DNA of 64,000 bases from Lingula anatina (Eukaryota; Brachiopoda; Lingulata; Lingulida; Lingulidae). The notes under the pieces were generated by a model. It worked only from the letters and a program-made list of their open reading frames with translations, did no database searches and was not told where the DNA came from. Both the position numbers and the translations under genes were made by a program. The DNA lies in the NCBI RefSeq assembly GCF_001039355.2, contig NW_019774569.1:302079-366078 (forward strand). Direction: 5' to 3'. This document shows, piece by piece, positions 36,082-49,937 of the stretch (position 1 is the stretch's first letter; every line of letters starts with the position of its first letter).

Positions 36082-37576
36082 GTATTACTTAATCTATTCT
36101 TCAAAGGTTTACATAACATTCATTCACCAGGAGTCTAAAGTTTGGAAGAAGTTGTAAGTGAATAGCTTTTGTTGCCATCGGAATAAACAAAAAAAATGCA
36201 ATAGTAGACATTTCACAACAAAACGCTTGCGACATTTATGTGTGTAATTATCTAAGATGGACTACCGTAAAGTCATCCTGAGTTTTAAAGGCCGCAGGGA
36301 CTTGGTTTTAGCCTTAGTTATATATATAGTATAACTATCAATTAACGTATACTGGGTATTCTGAAACGTCGGTACTCTGAAACCCAGGATTTTGGTGTGT
36401 TACTAAAAGCAAAGCCCTTAAAATAGTCAATTGCTTTCTATGGTTTTTATAAAAACTTAAAAGTCACTATTGAGCTTAGATCGCAGGCTTTAAATGTACC
36501 ACAACAAGTTTTTAAAGAGACAGAGAATTTGGAATAATATCATTCACAGATTAATTTTATGAATGATCTGTTCTTTTGTACATTTTGAAAATAAAAGATG
36601 TTGTATTTATCGTATTCTGTGACTCAAAATCGCAGAGGAGCATGACATGTACAAATACTTATATCAATGACCCCCTTCTTCCTCAACAAGGCATTGTGAC
36701 AGATGTGACAGGTAACGACTCAACTAACGCATTCGCATTTATTAGCACAACAAGTGCGCTGCTTGAGGAAAGAGAGGATGTTTTACGCCGCAGCTACTTC
36801 GTGAAAACTTTCACTGACTGCACAGACTCTACCAAACACTACATGTACCTTCAGAAATTTTACATTTAGATTTGATTTTTTCGTAAATGCCACGTTTATT
36901 ATTTTTTTTTATAATCGCTTAAACCACTGTATACTTAGGCTTCTAGTCTACCGACGATTATTAAGTAGGTCTATCCTCTCGTCTCTCTTTTATTTCTCCC
37001 TTCTTCATTATTTCCACGCTTGTCTCCAAGGCCATATTTTATATAACTGAGCAAAAGTGGCTAAAAAGTGACTTTAAAAAAAGAGAGGAAAGGTATAATT
37101 TGCGGAAGCTTTCTTTTTCACGCCTTGAATCCATTTTTTTCTTCTCGCTTATAAATAAATAAACGAAATTAAAAACATGCACTTCTTCATTTTTTTTTAA
37201 ATTTTGCTATAACCAGGAAGACATGGTTTTATAACTGAGGTCCTTACGTCATGTTTTATGCCACGTGACCCCTAACAATCATATAAACACACGTATGCTG
37301 TAGTCGACACCAATATATATTTTGCGGGTGAATTCCCCAACATAACAGCCATATGAAAACTGTAAATATTATCCTACCCTTTCGCGCAATGTACAGATGT
37401 ATAGGACGAATAAATTCGGACAATGACGTTCTTTATGATGATTTGATTACGGGCTAATGGAGACAAATGTGGACTATATTATGCTTGTATTGTACGATAT
37501 ATGAAACTTGTGTTGAGGTATCAGTGTCTAAAGCACAGGTGCAAAGATATATATATACCTCAGTTTTTGGGTGGAC
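36082..37576. other. Gene-free stretch 3' of the kinase
   Basis: An open frame at 36576-36869 shows no recognisable motif. No exon is supported. Confidence 0.45.
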
Positions 37577-37772
37577 TTGAGCCGTAGCCAGCAATTTCAA
37601 AAGCGGGTTCTTCTTCGAAAATAAAATGGACCTTTTACCATGAAACCTTCATGCAGCCTACCTAGATCAAATTTTACCCGGGTGGGGGGGGGGGGGGACC
37701 TTTTCCCAGCAAAATGGGGGGGGGGGGGAGGGGGGTTTGGAACCCTCCGAACCCCTCCTGTCCACGGTCCTG
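37577..37772 (-). mobile_element. MITE family C, diverged copy
   Basis: Reads in reverse as the family C sequence, with GCCGTAGCCAGCAATTTCAA, GGACCTTTTACCATGAAACC and a right end near CACGGTCCTG. G-rich homopolymers at 37684-37696 and 37717-37735 expand it to nearly 196 bp. Confidence 0.7.
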
Positions 37773-38257
37773 AAATGAGACATTTCTCTCTGAGCAAATT
37801 CTATTCACCCGCTGTGTCAAAATGTCTAAGCTATTCCCTGCGGTGTTAACTACAGTAGTACTATCCTTCAAATAATTAGCTATGAAATTCAGGGTAACTT
37901 GGGAGGGGAGAGAGCGAATTCTTTCATACAGCGGCAGGGTAGGGGCGCACACCACGGGCAAGAAATTAAGGCTGTTCATAACATAAGTCAGCAAGTCAAT
38001 TTAAAATCATGGATTGCTCAATGAAGCAGACCTTTCCACCCACACCCCCAATAAAAATTAAAAAAAAAAATGATAAGAATACGAGAGGAGTAACAATGAC
38101 CAAAGAGTACAGGAGGCAGACAAGGTAAACTTTCTTATAGCCACAAAGCCTGTCATAAATGATTTATTCACGTTTACGTTTTGACGCCCACATACAGTAA
38201 TGAGAGCACAGAAAACGACCCCAGCGCTGCGAAAACGACTATCCCCACCCCCCCAAA

Positions 38258-38300
<43 letters not shown>
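38258..38300. repeat. (CA)n microsatellite
   Basis: About 20 CA units in non-coding sequence. Confidence 0.9.
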
Positions 38301-38301
<1 letters not shown>

Positions 38302-40610
38302 CTTTACCAATCTGACTGGCGGGAAATTGGTTGTGATAAAGCAAATCAATGCATTGGACAAACTACGGTGATTTAATATATTACAAAATGCTTCGTGTTA
38401 AGAAAATGGTTTTCTTGTGAGGGTCTGGAGTTTTTGTCAAAAGAATTGCAACTGTCAAGGACAGTAATATACGGAGTGACAAATGGGAGAGTTAAGAAAA
38501 GAAAACGCCAGCGGGTCATTAATACCTTCTGAGTCATCAAAACTCGGGGACGGAATGTTTTTGTTCTCTCGTCTCTCAAGGCGGTAATAACATTGTAGAA
38601 TTCTTTCAAATGATGCAGATATTTTTATCTGGAAAACAGGTGGCTTTGTGGCTAAAATGAGACGACAGTGGAACGCTCTGTATAGTCCTAGATAATTCAG
38701 TTGCATCTGCACTGAGCAAAAATATATTAACACCGGTGCAATACTTTAAAAGTTTTATCAGCTTTGTGAGTTATATTAAATCATACAAGTTTATTTTTGT
38801 TGTGTTTCAGATTACTGTACAGTTATAAGACTAGAACATATCATTTATAGTCGCCCATTACGTATTACATAAATATTTTACGTTAATATTTTTACTTAGG
38901 TAAATTCGTTTATTTGGAAGATAGCCCTGAAGGGAAAACTTTGCCAAAACACATTAAGAATCGTGTAATCTTTGTGCAATCTGTCAAAGTCAAAATATGT
39001 TTCGTTTTTTTTTTTCTTTAACAAATTTGTTGTTAACTTTCCTTATTATCCAGTTTTGATAATTCAAACTGATGCCTGATGCTAAAAAAAAATTCATTTT
39101 CTCTTTTCGCACATTCTCATTAGTATTTTAGTAGCTGAGAAAACGAAAAATACCCTTCGATTAACAATTCACAACTGTAGCATCTGCTGCGCAATCAGCC
39201 AGCACAGTTTAGTAAAATATCACAGCACTCTCTTACTTCTCCGGGGATTAATGGTCGGTCGATTTGAACATTAGGGAAAGAAATCCCTGAATTTGTGAGG
39301 GCACTCGAGACCAAAAAAAAACTTATAAGTTTATTGTCCCAGATGTCCCGTGAACCTCGAGGTAAACGCCGAGGTAGGCACAGACAGGTGATTGTTTTTA
39401 CGTTGGGCTCAATCACCACAAATCTGGACGCCCTTGAGCCGTTTATTACGTGGCCACTCATTCATGTATCGATATGATAGATAAGAGCTGTGCACAGGTG
39501 TCGGCAGCGAGGGCCTGTACTCTGCGCAAGGTGATCCAAGGGAAGTCACCCGAACTCTGCTGAAGATACATGTAATTTCACCTTGCTGTCCAATTTTCGA
39601 TCACACAGTGGCGCAGGTACTGTATCTGCGCTTTGGCGTGTAACAAAACCGAAATCATTTCCATTACGCAATTGTTTTAAACAGATTAAAGCCCTGCGTA
39701 AGACAGCCAGCCATTTGGTATGATTTAAACACAGGTACAACGTTTTTTCTTTCTCTCCTTTGCTTTATCCGAGAGCACAGCGTAGAACAAGGCGCTCATG
39801 GCAGAGCCATGTGAGAAGGGGCTTACAATATTACATAAAAGCGCACTCAGGCACTGTTAAAGGAAACGAACAATTTGGGGGGGCCCTCTCCCTTCTTCGT
39901 CGACACCCTTGGTGTAGTTGTGTGAGAGAAACGAGTTAGGGAGTATTTTGACACTCTCACCCAGAGCTCTGTCGAAGGCGGTAAGATTGACGTGCAGCAG
40001 AGCTGCGCCGAGTTAGGATGGACATATATAGCCCTACGATCACATGGTATGCTTGCACGCAGAGGTCGGAAAAGGTCAAGCAGCCAACACGGAGTGCAGG
40101 CAGCGAAAACAAAGAAGGCTGTTGCCGTTCAACTGAACACAAAGTTTCCCGTGGAAAGAGGGAATTCGCACTGAAAGCTGCCGCATATCGGCCGATCCCG
40201 CCGGCAGCTTAATAACGTTACGTGAGAACTGCTGCGTACGGTGCGCATAGGTAAACGCTCGTTAATGGGCACTCGCTTTACTTAGACTTAAAAGTGTTGT
40301 TTAAGCCGGACAGTGAAAAGCTGTGGAATTACGAGAAATACCTCAATTCCGAGGACAGGTATTACGAGGTGAGGGAAGCCAGAATGGACGAGTTCACTAG
40401 ACGATCGAGTTGAGACCACACTATATACACACCGAGAGCTCTGTTCGGTAAAATAGAGAGAGAGAGAGAGAGTGTGGTCGGGACGCTGCGTTTAACATTA
40501 CGCTGGGAAAACTACAACTGCTTGCCTTCTCTTTGATAGGCCGCAAGTGAAACCTAAAGCGTTGGACATATTTCTGTAACGCAACACATCAGGGTCTATT
40601 TATATCGTCC
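38301..40610. other. Gene-free stretch upstream of the adenylate cyclase
   Basis: From about 39200 on it is richer in GC and CpG than its surroundings, which fits an upstream regulatory region. Short open frames in 39990-40210 have no recognisable features. Confidence 0.4.
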
Positions 40611-40620
40611 CGTTGTTGCA

Positions 40621-40627
40621 TATAAAA
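40621..40627 (+). promoter_or_regulatory. Candidate TATA box, adenylate cyclase
   Basis: TATAAAA at 40621, followed by GA-rich sequence. This would give a 5' UTR of nearly 600 bases with several upstream ATGs, including a 110-codon open frame at 40712, so an unseen intron is possible. Confidence 0.3.
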
Positions 40628-41235
40628 CTGGAGGTGAGCGAGAGGAGAGAGTAAGCCGGAACGTCTATTTAAAATCAATTAATGAACAGCTGATAAACGG
40701 AGAGCGTCCCCTTGCGCGTTCACGCTGAGGTCAGAAGAGAAGTTTATTTCAATATCGCAGTTATTACAGTACGCTGGTTCATAGAAAAAGGAACAAACAG
40801 CCGGCTGATGCTAAAAATAGAATCGTCTGCTTCCACTGATCGGGGAAAAGGAAAGGAGAGCAACCGTCTGCACAAACAGTTTGGAAGACTTAACCTTAAG
40901 AAGCGAGGTTTATCATCATGTGTTAGACTAAGGGGTTATAATGCTGAAGAGAGTTTTGGATGTCGTGAGTTAACCTTCGTCTGTTTGGGTGACTACACTT
41001 CAACGAGAAATCGGAAACGTCATATTGAAGGGAAAACATCGTGATAGCAGTGCAGACGATATTTTGGTTGTCGTAAACAAAATCGTCTGCATCTATATAT
41101 TTCTGCAGTGGAGGATTGATTGCCGTAAACACTCGTCGTCTGCTGTTACTACGCCAATCGAACGCTTCGCAGGGGGTGAGATCGGAACCAAGACCCTCTT
41201 CTCTATCAGTGTACGATGCATATAGCGCTTTCGCT

Positions 41236-41817
41236 ATGGAGTCCGATGAGGAAGATCTCTCAGTCTACACCATCCAAAAACCTCCCAGTCGAACTTGGAG
41301 AAGATGCATGCACCCCCATGGTTTCTCGGATCGGGAGCTGGAGGAATTGTACCACAATTATGTATTTCGTTTGGAGCAGAGTTCCATCGCTTCTTTACTG
41401 GTTCTATTCATCCTTCTCACGGCAGTTTTGGCGATTGTTCACTTCATCTACATCCTTCAGCCCACTGTGGCTAACGTATACTACTGCGCCAACTGCGGGA
41501 TATTTTTGGTCTTCTACATCTTTATTAGTACCAAATATTTCCAGGAACGCCATCTAAATTTAATGGCGTATGCGGTGTTGGTGCTTCTGGGGGCGTTCGC
41601 TGTGATCTCCCTCCCGGTGCATTTTCTCCCCGGGGACCGTCCCGTGTACAGCCCGGCCGACGGGGTGTGGGAGAGTGTGTTTGTAATATTAATGGGCTAT
41701 GCAATGATGCCTCTGAGAATGTGGATTTTGGTCGTATATGGAATATTGCTGTCAGGGTGTCACATGGTGGTCGCAGCGTTCCTCGCCAACAGCTTGCCGT
41801 CGTTGCTATGGAGACAG
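41236..41817 (+). CDS. Membrane adenylate cyclase, first coding exon (N-terminus and five membrane helices)
   Basis: 194 codons from ATG to a CAG|gtaagt donor, phase 0. Class III transmembrane adenylate cyclases make cAMP at the plasma membrane under G-protein control. The cytosolic N-terminus ends in FSDRELEELYHNYVFRLEQS, resembling the YxRYFFRLNQSS region of ADCY5/6. Five hydrophobic helices follow (about residues 50-72, 80-100, 108-128, 145-162, 165-187). The block GYAMMPLRMWILVV and terminal LPSLLWRQ match the family's YxLLPxRM and LWKQ pattern before helix 6. The catalytic C1 and C2 domains are outside this window or in unseen exons. The same frame opens at 41116, so a longer N-terminus is possible. 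The ADCY5/6 assignment is tentative; membership of the family is firmer. Confidence 0.75.
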
Positions 41818-42782
41818 GTAAGTAATCATAGTTTGCAACATTGAATCTGGATTTAGTGTGGGATTGCAAAATAAGTGTCACTGAGCCGCTGATTACTTTC
41901 CCCGATTATCTTCGGTTTATATGCGTCATAATCCAAACGATCATTCCAAACGTGTCTTTTTATGGTTATTACACTTTCTTCGATTTAATTTATAAGCACC
42001 TATTAACTTATTCTTGCACTCTCTTCCGAGCAACAGATGTTTCAGAACGAAAATTACAAATTAGGGCAAACTAGGAATTAAAACTAAGACGATAGCATAT
42101 CCAGTTGTAATTATCTGCATGCAATTTTTCGTGATTGATAAGTGCATTTCGACCATGTATACACATTTGATGACCAAAGTGACAAATACACGTTTGTTGT
42201 CTGACAGACGAAAAGAGCAAAAAATTATTAGTATCAGTTCTATTAGGGGTAACTCAAAATACTGCAAAACAGTATAACACAAACGCGACACATTAGCATT
42301 AAAATAATCGTCGCTCGAGCCTTGATAGATTTTATCTAAGCTCGCCTCTTACGTTTACTGTATCAACGAGTGCCCCCGTCAATACATTTGGAAAAAACTA
42401 CTAAATCATCGAGGTCGCCAGGTAAATTCCTTTATTGGATTTTTTGAGCGTCCTAATCCCGTAAGCGGTCCTCCTAGTATCGTCAAGATACTTAACGTTC
42501 GTACGTGGGAGTCTCCTAATTGACAGCGACACCCCAATCAATTTATATTCCACTGTCAAGATGCTTCATCTTAAAACTGGTATTCTGGCTTCGGGGAATG
42601 CAACTCCTGCCTGTATTTTACAGGTGTTGACATGTATTAAGCCTGGAAGAATATAGGCTCACAAATGATATGAACGGCGCATTAGTTTATCATCGGGTTC
42701 CGAAGTCGGTCACCCTGAGCTTCAGAGGGCGATGTAGACTGAATTCTACTCTCTAATATCAGTCACACTATGAAAAGCAGAA

Positions 42783-42955
42783 GGAGGTCCGTAGCCAGCA
42801 ATCTCAAAGTGGGTCTATTTATGAAAAAAATTGACCGTTTACTATGAAACCTTCGTATACATGTATCAAATGTCAGCCAGAGTGGACATTTTCCCGACAA
42901 AAAAGGGCGGTTCGAACCCCCCCCCACCCTACCAATACCCCCTGGACCCCCCCCC
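42783..42955 (-). mobile_element. MITE family C, partial copy
   Basis: GGTCCGTAGCCAGCAATCTCAA at the left and GTGGACATTTTCCCGAC inside, degrading into a C-rich run at the right. Same orientation as the 37577-37772 copy. Confidence 0.6.
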
Positions 42956-43415
42956 CTCGAGAGGTTTTCTGATAAAAAATAGGTTGGAATCAGTGGGTGG
43001 GGGTCGAAGAGACCCTCATTAGCAAATCTATCAACTTGTGTAGGGCTACCTATCCTGAGATTTTATACACAGCACCCTGGTTTTCTTATACAAACTGGAA
43101 ACTGATCTCCACATTATCCTGGGGTGAGCCCTGCACTTACATCAGAGAACAGACTTTTCTATTTTCGCCAGAATGTGTTATTTATTACTGTGAGATTCAG
43201 AGAATCTGATATCACACTGGCTGGCAGGCACTTGCTGGCAACATAGTTCTCATTTGACTGTGAATTAAACTCAGAGCAGCATTATCTGTCTCTGCTCTGT
43301 AATAGAGGGTTCTTCTCCTTACTGGCGTGCTTAAAATGGAGAGGTTGCTTTGATATTTGATTGCCCTCAGTTGATTAACCTTTAGCAGGGAGAGATTCCC
43401 AGTTTTCTAGAACGA

Positions 43416-43417
<2 letters not shown>

Positions 43418-43460
<43 letters not shown>

Positions 43461-43567
43461 TCAAATGAATTAATCGCTCTATCTCTCACTTCTCTCTCTC
43501 TCTTCAAACACACACGCACACACACACACACAATCTCTCTCTCTCTCTTCTTCTTCCTCTCTCTCTC
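43418..43567. repeat. Compound (TC)n/(CA)n microsatellite
   Basis: TC-rich sequence interspersed with a CA block, in the cyclase intron. Confidence 0.85.
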
Positions 43568-45658
43568 CCATACGGTTGGATTGTATCCTAATTTTAAGTC
43601 AATGTTACGTCAGGTCAGAAAGATCCTGAAATTTATTTAACGTTCCATACCCAATAGGGCCAATACATCTTCGACTAATAGTGGATTGTATTACTTTGCC
43701 TGGTAACGGTAATTTTATTTTCTTAGACAGGAAACCGCGTAATCAAAAAATCGTTTCTGTTTGCTCTTGTTTATTTAGTTTCAATTAGTTACAAAATGTG
43801 AGCAGCTTTTGTATATCTGTCTATCTGTCTCTACCCTTTAAATACGTGAAAGATTACTTGTATTCATCCCCCGATGAATAAAAAATCCACTCCACGCCGA
43901 AACATCGAAAACAAAATTCGTTCATGAAAAAAGAGAAAGATAAAGAGTTAAACTGCTTGCGATAACTCCAATCTATCCACAGCTGCGTGATCTCTGTTGC
44001 TTTCCACCCATGGCTAGGTTAAGGAGGACGAGTTTCTTACCTCGCCTTGTGTCTGGCATTTCTCCGCATGTATTTAATGGTCGGAGAAGGCCGAGGACCC
44101 AGATGCCTCACCCCCACCCCCAACCCCCACCCATAGGAACTGGAGTAGTAAGTTTCACCACTTCTGAATATGAACGGGACGCTGAGAATGTCGGGGGCAG
44201 CTATAAACGTACCTGGTTCCTCTTTTTCTCTCTGCTAACGTGCTCCCTCTCTCTCTCTCTCTCTCTCAAACAAATGACTGAGCATAATTGTGCTTATCAA
44301 TAGACGCTGGTTTAGGGCCTACTGGAAAAAAACTGACCATTTGAACACCGCCAGTGGCAACTTATAGCGTAATTGCTTCATTTCCATCTTTCATTTCAGT
44401 AATGAGGAAATTCATGTCCAAACTGAAGAGGGGCTAAATTTGCATGTTGTGATGTTTTTTCTGTATGATTTTTGATTCGATAGGACACTAAGTGATACAT
44501 CATCATTTATTAACGTACAGAACACCCAGCCCTTCGGGCTTATAGGACATTTTATGAATATGTTGGTACAGGAACTAGCTATACCTGATACGTGATGCCA
44601 GTGTAATTACTTATAATTGCCCAGGAAGGCTGTATCAGTATCCCTGTTGTTGTCAAGTTTCCACGGTAACGTTGTTAGTAAAACGAAAGATGGCGTGCAC
44701 CCAATACCAGTGATAATGACGCCCTTATATAACACAAAGTTTGCAGTTTGTGAAATAAGGGGGGGGGTCGTGATTTCGAATACATCATATTGAACCCCCA
44801 CGGTCCCACCCCACCCCCTGCTGAGGTAATCCAAATTTTAGCGTTATTTTCTAATTTTCGTAAGGTTTTGGAGCTAGGTGGTATGGCTACTATATGGCGT
44901 CAGAGATGTATTTTCCGTAATAAAAGGAAATGAGCATTGTGTACGTCTTGACTTCTTCATCATTCCCCCTTATATCTTCATATTATTCCTGTACATATTG
45001 GGTCGCAGTGATTGTCAAATGTTCTACTGTGGAGAAATAGATTACTGTGTAAACAGATGAGTATATATTTGACCTGGATCTGCACACAAGGACAATCATG
45101 AATGCCGAATTGTACCGCAAAACTTTTAACGATAAACAACCAGTACTGTCTTTTCCCAGTTCCACTAAAAGGCAGGTCTATTTTTTCATAAAATATCCAG
45201 AGATGTTTCTGTTGATATTCGCTAGCTGTGTCTACTTCTGTTCTGCCCAACGAGGGTTTTACACAACTACTAAAGCTATGTGTCATCACACAGCAGGCCT
45301 CTTGTAAAGAGCAGAGAGAGAACGTTTGAAGCGCGTAGAAACTGTGAAAGTTAGATACCAAGGTTTGACAAAGGTAATTGGTAGGGAAAAAACGAGGGTT
45401 TTCACCCGAGGCAAACGACACAAAACTCATTACGTGAACGTCACCGCGTGGTAACGGGACTAAGGACGCACGTGACCAATTATTGTTGTAATTAAAGAGA
45501 CGTCACCACGTTGTAAAGTGAGCATTTTAGCCTGGGGCAGCGTATGTAACGCCAACTCGCCTCGCACTTGAGCAATCCGTCAAGTTGTGTTTTGTAACTG
45601 GTGTCATAACTGAAAGCAACTCTTCTCCCATTTTCATCCTGTACGCTACAAAGCACAA

Positions 45659-45884
45659 GGGTGCGTTCGCAATTTATTTGAATATATCGTACTAGCTAGA
45701 CTCTGGCTGAATGCAATCAGGTTGACACGCCTCCTTCTGGCTTTGGGTAGAATTAAGAAAAGTTGGTGATTATACGAGTGCGTTGGGAACAAGAGGATGT
45801 GTGTTAATCTGATTGCATTCAGCGTGAGTCCCCGTGGAGTGAGGGCGCACTTGCTAGTACGATAGATTAATTGTGAACGCACCC
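45659..45884 (+). mobile_element. Palindromic MITE-like element, family H, copy 2
   Basis: Left terminus GGGTGCGTTCGCAATT; right terminus AATTGTGAACGCACCC. CAA lies on both sides (45656-45658 and 45885-45887). The inner pair GCTGAATGCAATCAGGTTGA and TTAATCTGATTGCATTCAGC matches the element at 3400-3645. A middle section GGGAACAAGAGG is also shared. Confidence 0.75.
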
Positions 45885-45919
45885 CAAGACATCATTAAGA
45901 GAGAGATTCGGGAATCCCC

Positions 45920-46048
45920 TACCCTCTACTACGGCCACAGATTGATTTTTCACAAGATATGCACAGATACGTGAAAAATTGGCAGTCATTTTGCTGTTTC
46001 TGGAAAATGTGCCCATATAGATATAATCTGCCACCATGGCAGAGGGTA
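45920..46048 (+). mobile_element. MITE-like element, family F, copy 2, perfect 9-bp duplication
   Basis: Termini TACCCTCTACTACGG and CATGGCAGAGGGTA. GGAATCCCC lies on both sides (45911-45919 and 46049-46057). It is 129 bp, close to the 131-bp copy at 33293 in the opposite internal orientation. Confidence 0.85.
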
Positions 46049-46539
46049 GGAATCCCCAATCAGTGGCTATACGATCATTGTGACGTGAAATATTGAACAC
46101 ATATATGGTCGCTTTAAACCATCGCCTGCATACTTAATAAAAGTGCACATTATTGCTACAAGTGCATAGATGAAAATGAAAGTCCTTAGTACCCTGATGG
46201 TGAAGTTTTTGTATGATGAGGTGTAGTCAGTTTATTTTATTGACAACTGTCTTGGTGATAAGAGAAGGAGTATCAATTTTAAGACGCAGGAGAGCGAGCA
46301 AACGTTTCTTCTGACCTCCAGGGTGTGATTTAAAAGCGAGCAATCGAAACTGTTCTAGATTTTTACAGTTCTCCTAAATTACTTGTGAGTTGTGAAGGTT
46401 ATATGTTTTCGTCTGAGGAGTATATGGGAGCGAGTTCTTATTGTCACGCAATATTGCTGAATAGGCAGGAAAGCTAATATTGGGCGGCGACTGATTAATG
46501 AGTAAAGGGAATTAAATAAGCACGAAATATGGGATTCCG

Positions 46540-46618
46540 CGGAAAGAGAGAGAGAGAGAGAGAGTGACGGAAAGATAGAGAGAAAGAGAGAGAGAAAGAT
46601 AGATAGAGAGAGAGAGAT

Positions 46619-46660
<42 letters not shown>

Positions 46661-46680
46661 AGAGAGGGACGGAGAGAGAA
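46540..46680. repeat. (GA)n microsatellite
   Basis: Imperfect GA repeat of about 140 bp in the cyclase intron. Confidence 0.85.
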
Positions 46681-49245
46681 AAGGATGCGGAGAAAGAGTA
46701 CTCTCTGGCCGCTGGGTCCAAGGCTGTTACAAAAATATTTTATCGGCCTATATTTAATTTTGTATACTATTTTAGAGGTCCCTTATATCAGAGAGAGAGA
46801 GGGGGGGAGACGTGGTGAGAGAGGATGAAACGGTTACGATCAGAAACTGATGTAGGAGTATGATAGATGGAAGGAGCGTGGAACAGAGCAATGATAGATG
46901 AGTTGTAATGATGCAGCGCGCACTGGCACGTGTTGGTAGCCACTATCTACCGGGGTCATTTTTCGCCTCTGTTATTATCGCTGGGATGGTGTGAAGTTTT
47001 GCTGTTAGGTAATAGTGGGCCTTCGCGATAGAAAGGGGAGGGCGGCGTTAGTGTTTTTAATCGGAAGATAACGGCAAATAGGCCCATATGATCCACTGAC
47101 TACTGCTTGGGTGGCACTAAAAGAAATATATTCCGCCAAATTTCCCAAAAGGGATAATTATGAAATAAACCGTGTTGTAGTTAAATAGAAAATTAGGACT
47201 GGTCCAACCTTTTATTTGGTCGAATCTTTAAGTGTTGAGTTTAAGGGAATATATACTGAAGACGGACTCAGAGGTTAGACATGAAATTGCTATTAAATAG
47301 TTTTAGAACCAACAACTCCCCCTGAACCCCTCCCCCCCCCAGTGTTATATGTAATTGCACAAAGATGTCTGTGTCTTATACAGAGCGTCATCTTTGACGT
47401 CCTCAAATCCATGTCTTATTATTGGAATAAACTTTTATTTTCTCGGCAGGTACGGCTACGAAACCCACATTCCGTACATAAATGGCCAGTGGGCAGAAAA
47501 AAATGCCAGGTTTTATTACTGTTTGTTTGGTTAAGGATCAGACATATTGCTGTCGGCGAAACAGCTGTGTAGTTGTCGTGTCTTTGTACGTTTGAAAGAC
47601 ATCCAGGAAATATTACCGTCCCTCGTGGAAATAGAAAAGAAGGAGGCCATCAAATATCGTCAGAAAAGAAAGGCTGTGATTGTAATAATATTTCCCTCTA
47701 TCTATGAAATTGACGCCTATCCTTTGGGTTTAATAAGGTACTGTCTGCGTTGGAAATGGGCAAGACGTTCCTCATGCTGGCAGGAAAAAAGTCGTCTTTG
47801 TGTTGCTCGTTTTTTGCTGAAATGCATCTAATAACCCTTGGAATGAATTCAATGAATGTTACTGTCAGCTTTGTAAGTGCAGAAAAAACACTTATGACCA
47901 ATAAAATATGACAGTATATCGTATTTAAAACAATTAAAAATGAAAATACTCATGAAACAAATGGACTTGAAGCCTAAATACATCTTCGAGAAACACCTTT
48001 CCCATCGTATGCGAAATGACGCCATGGATTTTTTTGGTCTTAAAACTCTTTTCTGTAGACTAAGGAAAACTAAACCCCATTTCATAATGGTCTTAACATA
48101 CATGGTTTATACTAATTCTAGTATCTCCTCTTTCTCGGCTGGCTGTGATTTGATAACATTCAGAAACTGACTATGGAGAAAACTGGTTTAAAAGTTTTTT
48201 TCCTGCAATAGAACCAATGAATTGAAACTAAGAAAAGAGAAGGGGATTGTAATTGCAGGATAAAGAACAGAAAACGTCTATTTCCCTTTTGTCATAATAC
48301 ATTGACAAATGAGGGAGAAATTCGAAATTCATGAAGTACATCGACAAATGACATAGGACAAAATGGCGATATTTTAAATGAATATAAATATAAAACGTAA
48401 ATATATTTGATATTGTGTACCCATGCATTGATGTAAGCCACAGAATAATGAGAATTATTATTTGCCTGCTGTAGTCAAGATTGAAATAACACCTCTAAAA
48501 AGCCATGGAGAAAAAAAAGCAGAAAAAATATTTGGTTTATTGCTCCGGCTAACTGTTGAGGGATATCTTTGAGTCTTTGAAGTGGCATAAATGTCTGTGT
48601 CGAAGATGAAAAAAGTTGATTACACACACGAAAAACTATCAGGAATAGACAGTATTTTTATCCGTGCTACGTAATCGATCATCCACTAGACAACTTTTCT
48701 TTTTCCACCACGTCTGATAACTTTTACTCCGCAGCTTTTTTTCCTCTCTAGTGGATGCGTATGTACATGTTTCTTCTTCGCTAGTAAAGCGTGGAGGGCG
48801 GAACAATTACTTGAAAATGACAGTGTATTATTAATGTTTCGGATGTCGACACATTTTCTATAGATAATTTTGCACGTTTTCTATAGATAATTTTGTCTGC
48901 GTGCTTGGGGGACTGGCAGTGAGGGAGAAAGAAATGACAGGGCAAAATCCGACACTGCTCATAGACGGGGGAGATTATATTACGCGTTTTTCCCTGGGCA
49001 AGTCGTGATGGTGTGGTTGCGTGCGTGTGTAGTAGACAGAGACAGTGTTCAAAAGGGAAAAAGGGAAACCAAGCACAGGAATGAACAGTATTGTGCAATA
49101 TGGTCAATACCAGGGTTGGGTTGGGGAGGGGGGCTAGGCTGGTGGGAGCACACCTGTAGTCTGAATGGGATTGAGTTCAAAACATCGAAAATGGTGACGA
49201 TATCTGTACCACCCTCTTCAAATGGAGAGATTGTGAACCACTGGA

Positions 49246-49249
<4 letters not shown>

Positions 49250-49281
<32 letters not shown>

Positions 49282-49310
49282 GTGTGTGTGTGTGTGAGTG
49301 TGAGTGTGTG
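49250..49310. repeat. (TC)n(GT)n microsatellite
   Basis: About 13 TC units followed by GT units. Confidence 0.85.
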
Positions 49311-49937
49311 ATAGGTGCTTTTTAAATGTATGCGTGCCTCCGGAATTGCTATGTGAGTATGTGAGAGTCTGCAAAATCTACATTTTTGAGCTATGAGCAT
49401 TCGCTGCAATGTGATGTCAAATGATTACTCATGCATATGGTTCAGTTATCTATCAATTTAGAACCTCTTTGAAGGTGACTCTGAAAAAGAAAAAGACCAT
49501 CAACAAAATGCTCAGCTTCTCGCAAGTGACTTAAAATCTAATAACACCGATAAGTCTGACTTGGAATCATAGCAATCGATAAGCTGCGTGAGACAAATCC
49601 TGTCTCAGTTAAAATTATATACCTAAAAAAATGAAAATGTCGATCTTTGAGGACTGGTTGATAACAGCAGCACCATGCTCTCAGGATAATATTACCGAGA
49701 GAGTATCTCCGTCTTCCGCGTTCATTCCTTTAACGATGTTATCTCGCGGAATTTCTCCGACAGCGACTCCGAGAAATCTGATTAAGGAGCCCCCTGATGC
49801 CTGGCGTGCTGGTGTCACGGCAGACTATCGCTATATGTAATTTTTCGAAGGTATAGATTGTGTGGATGCACCCTGAAGACGAAGGTGAAGACATCAATTC
49901 TTCCTGTCGGTGTCAGTAAACGGCTCCTGTTCCCTGA

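Noticed and set aside
36576-36869. 97-codon open frame after the kinase
   Set aside because: No recognisable domain, no splice context or promoter, and AT-rich surroundings.
44010-44303. 97-codon Pro/His-rich open frame
   Set aside because: Low complexity and within the probable cyclase intron. A 21-bp inverted match to about 62902-62922 (CTGAGAATGTCGGGGGCAGC region) is too short to interpret.
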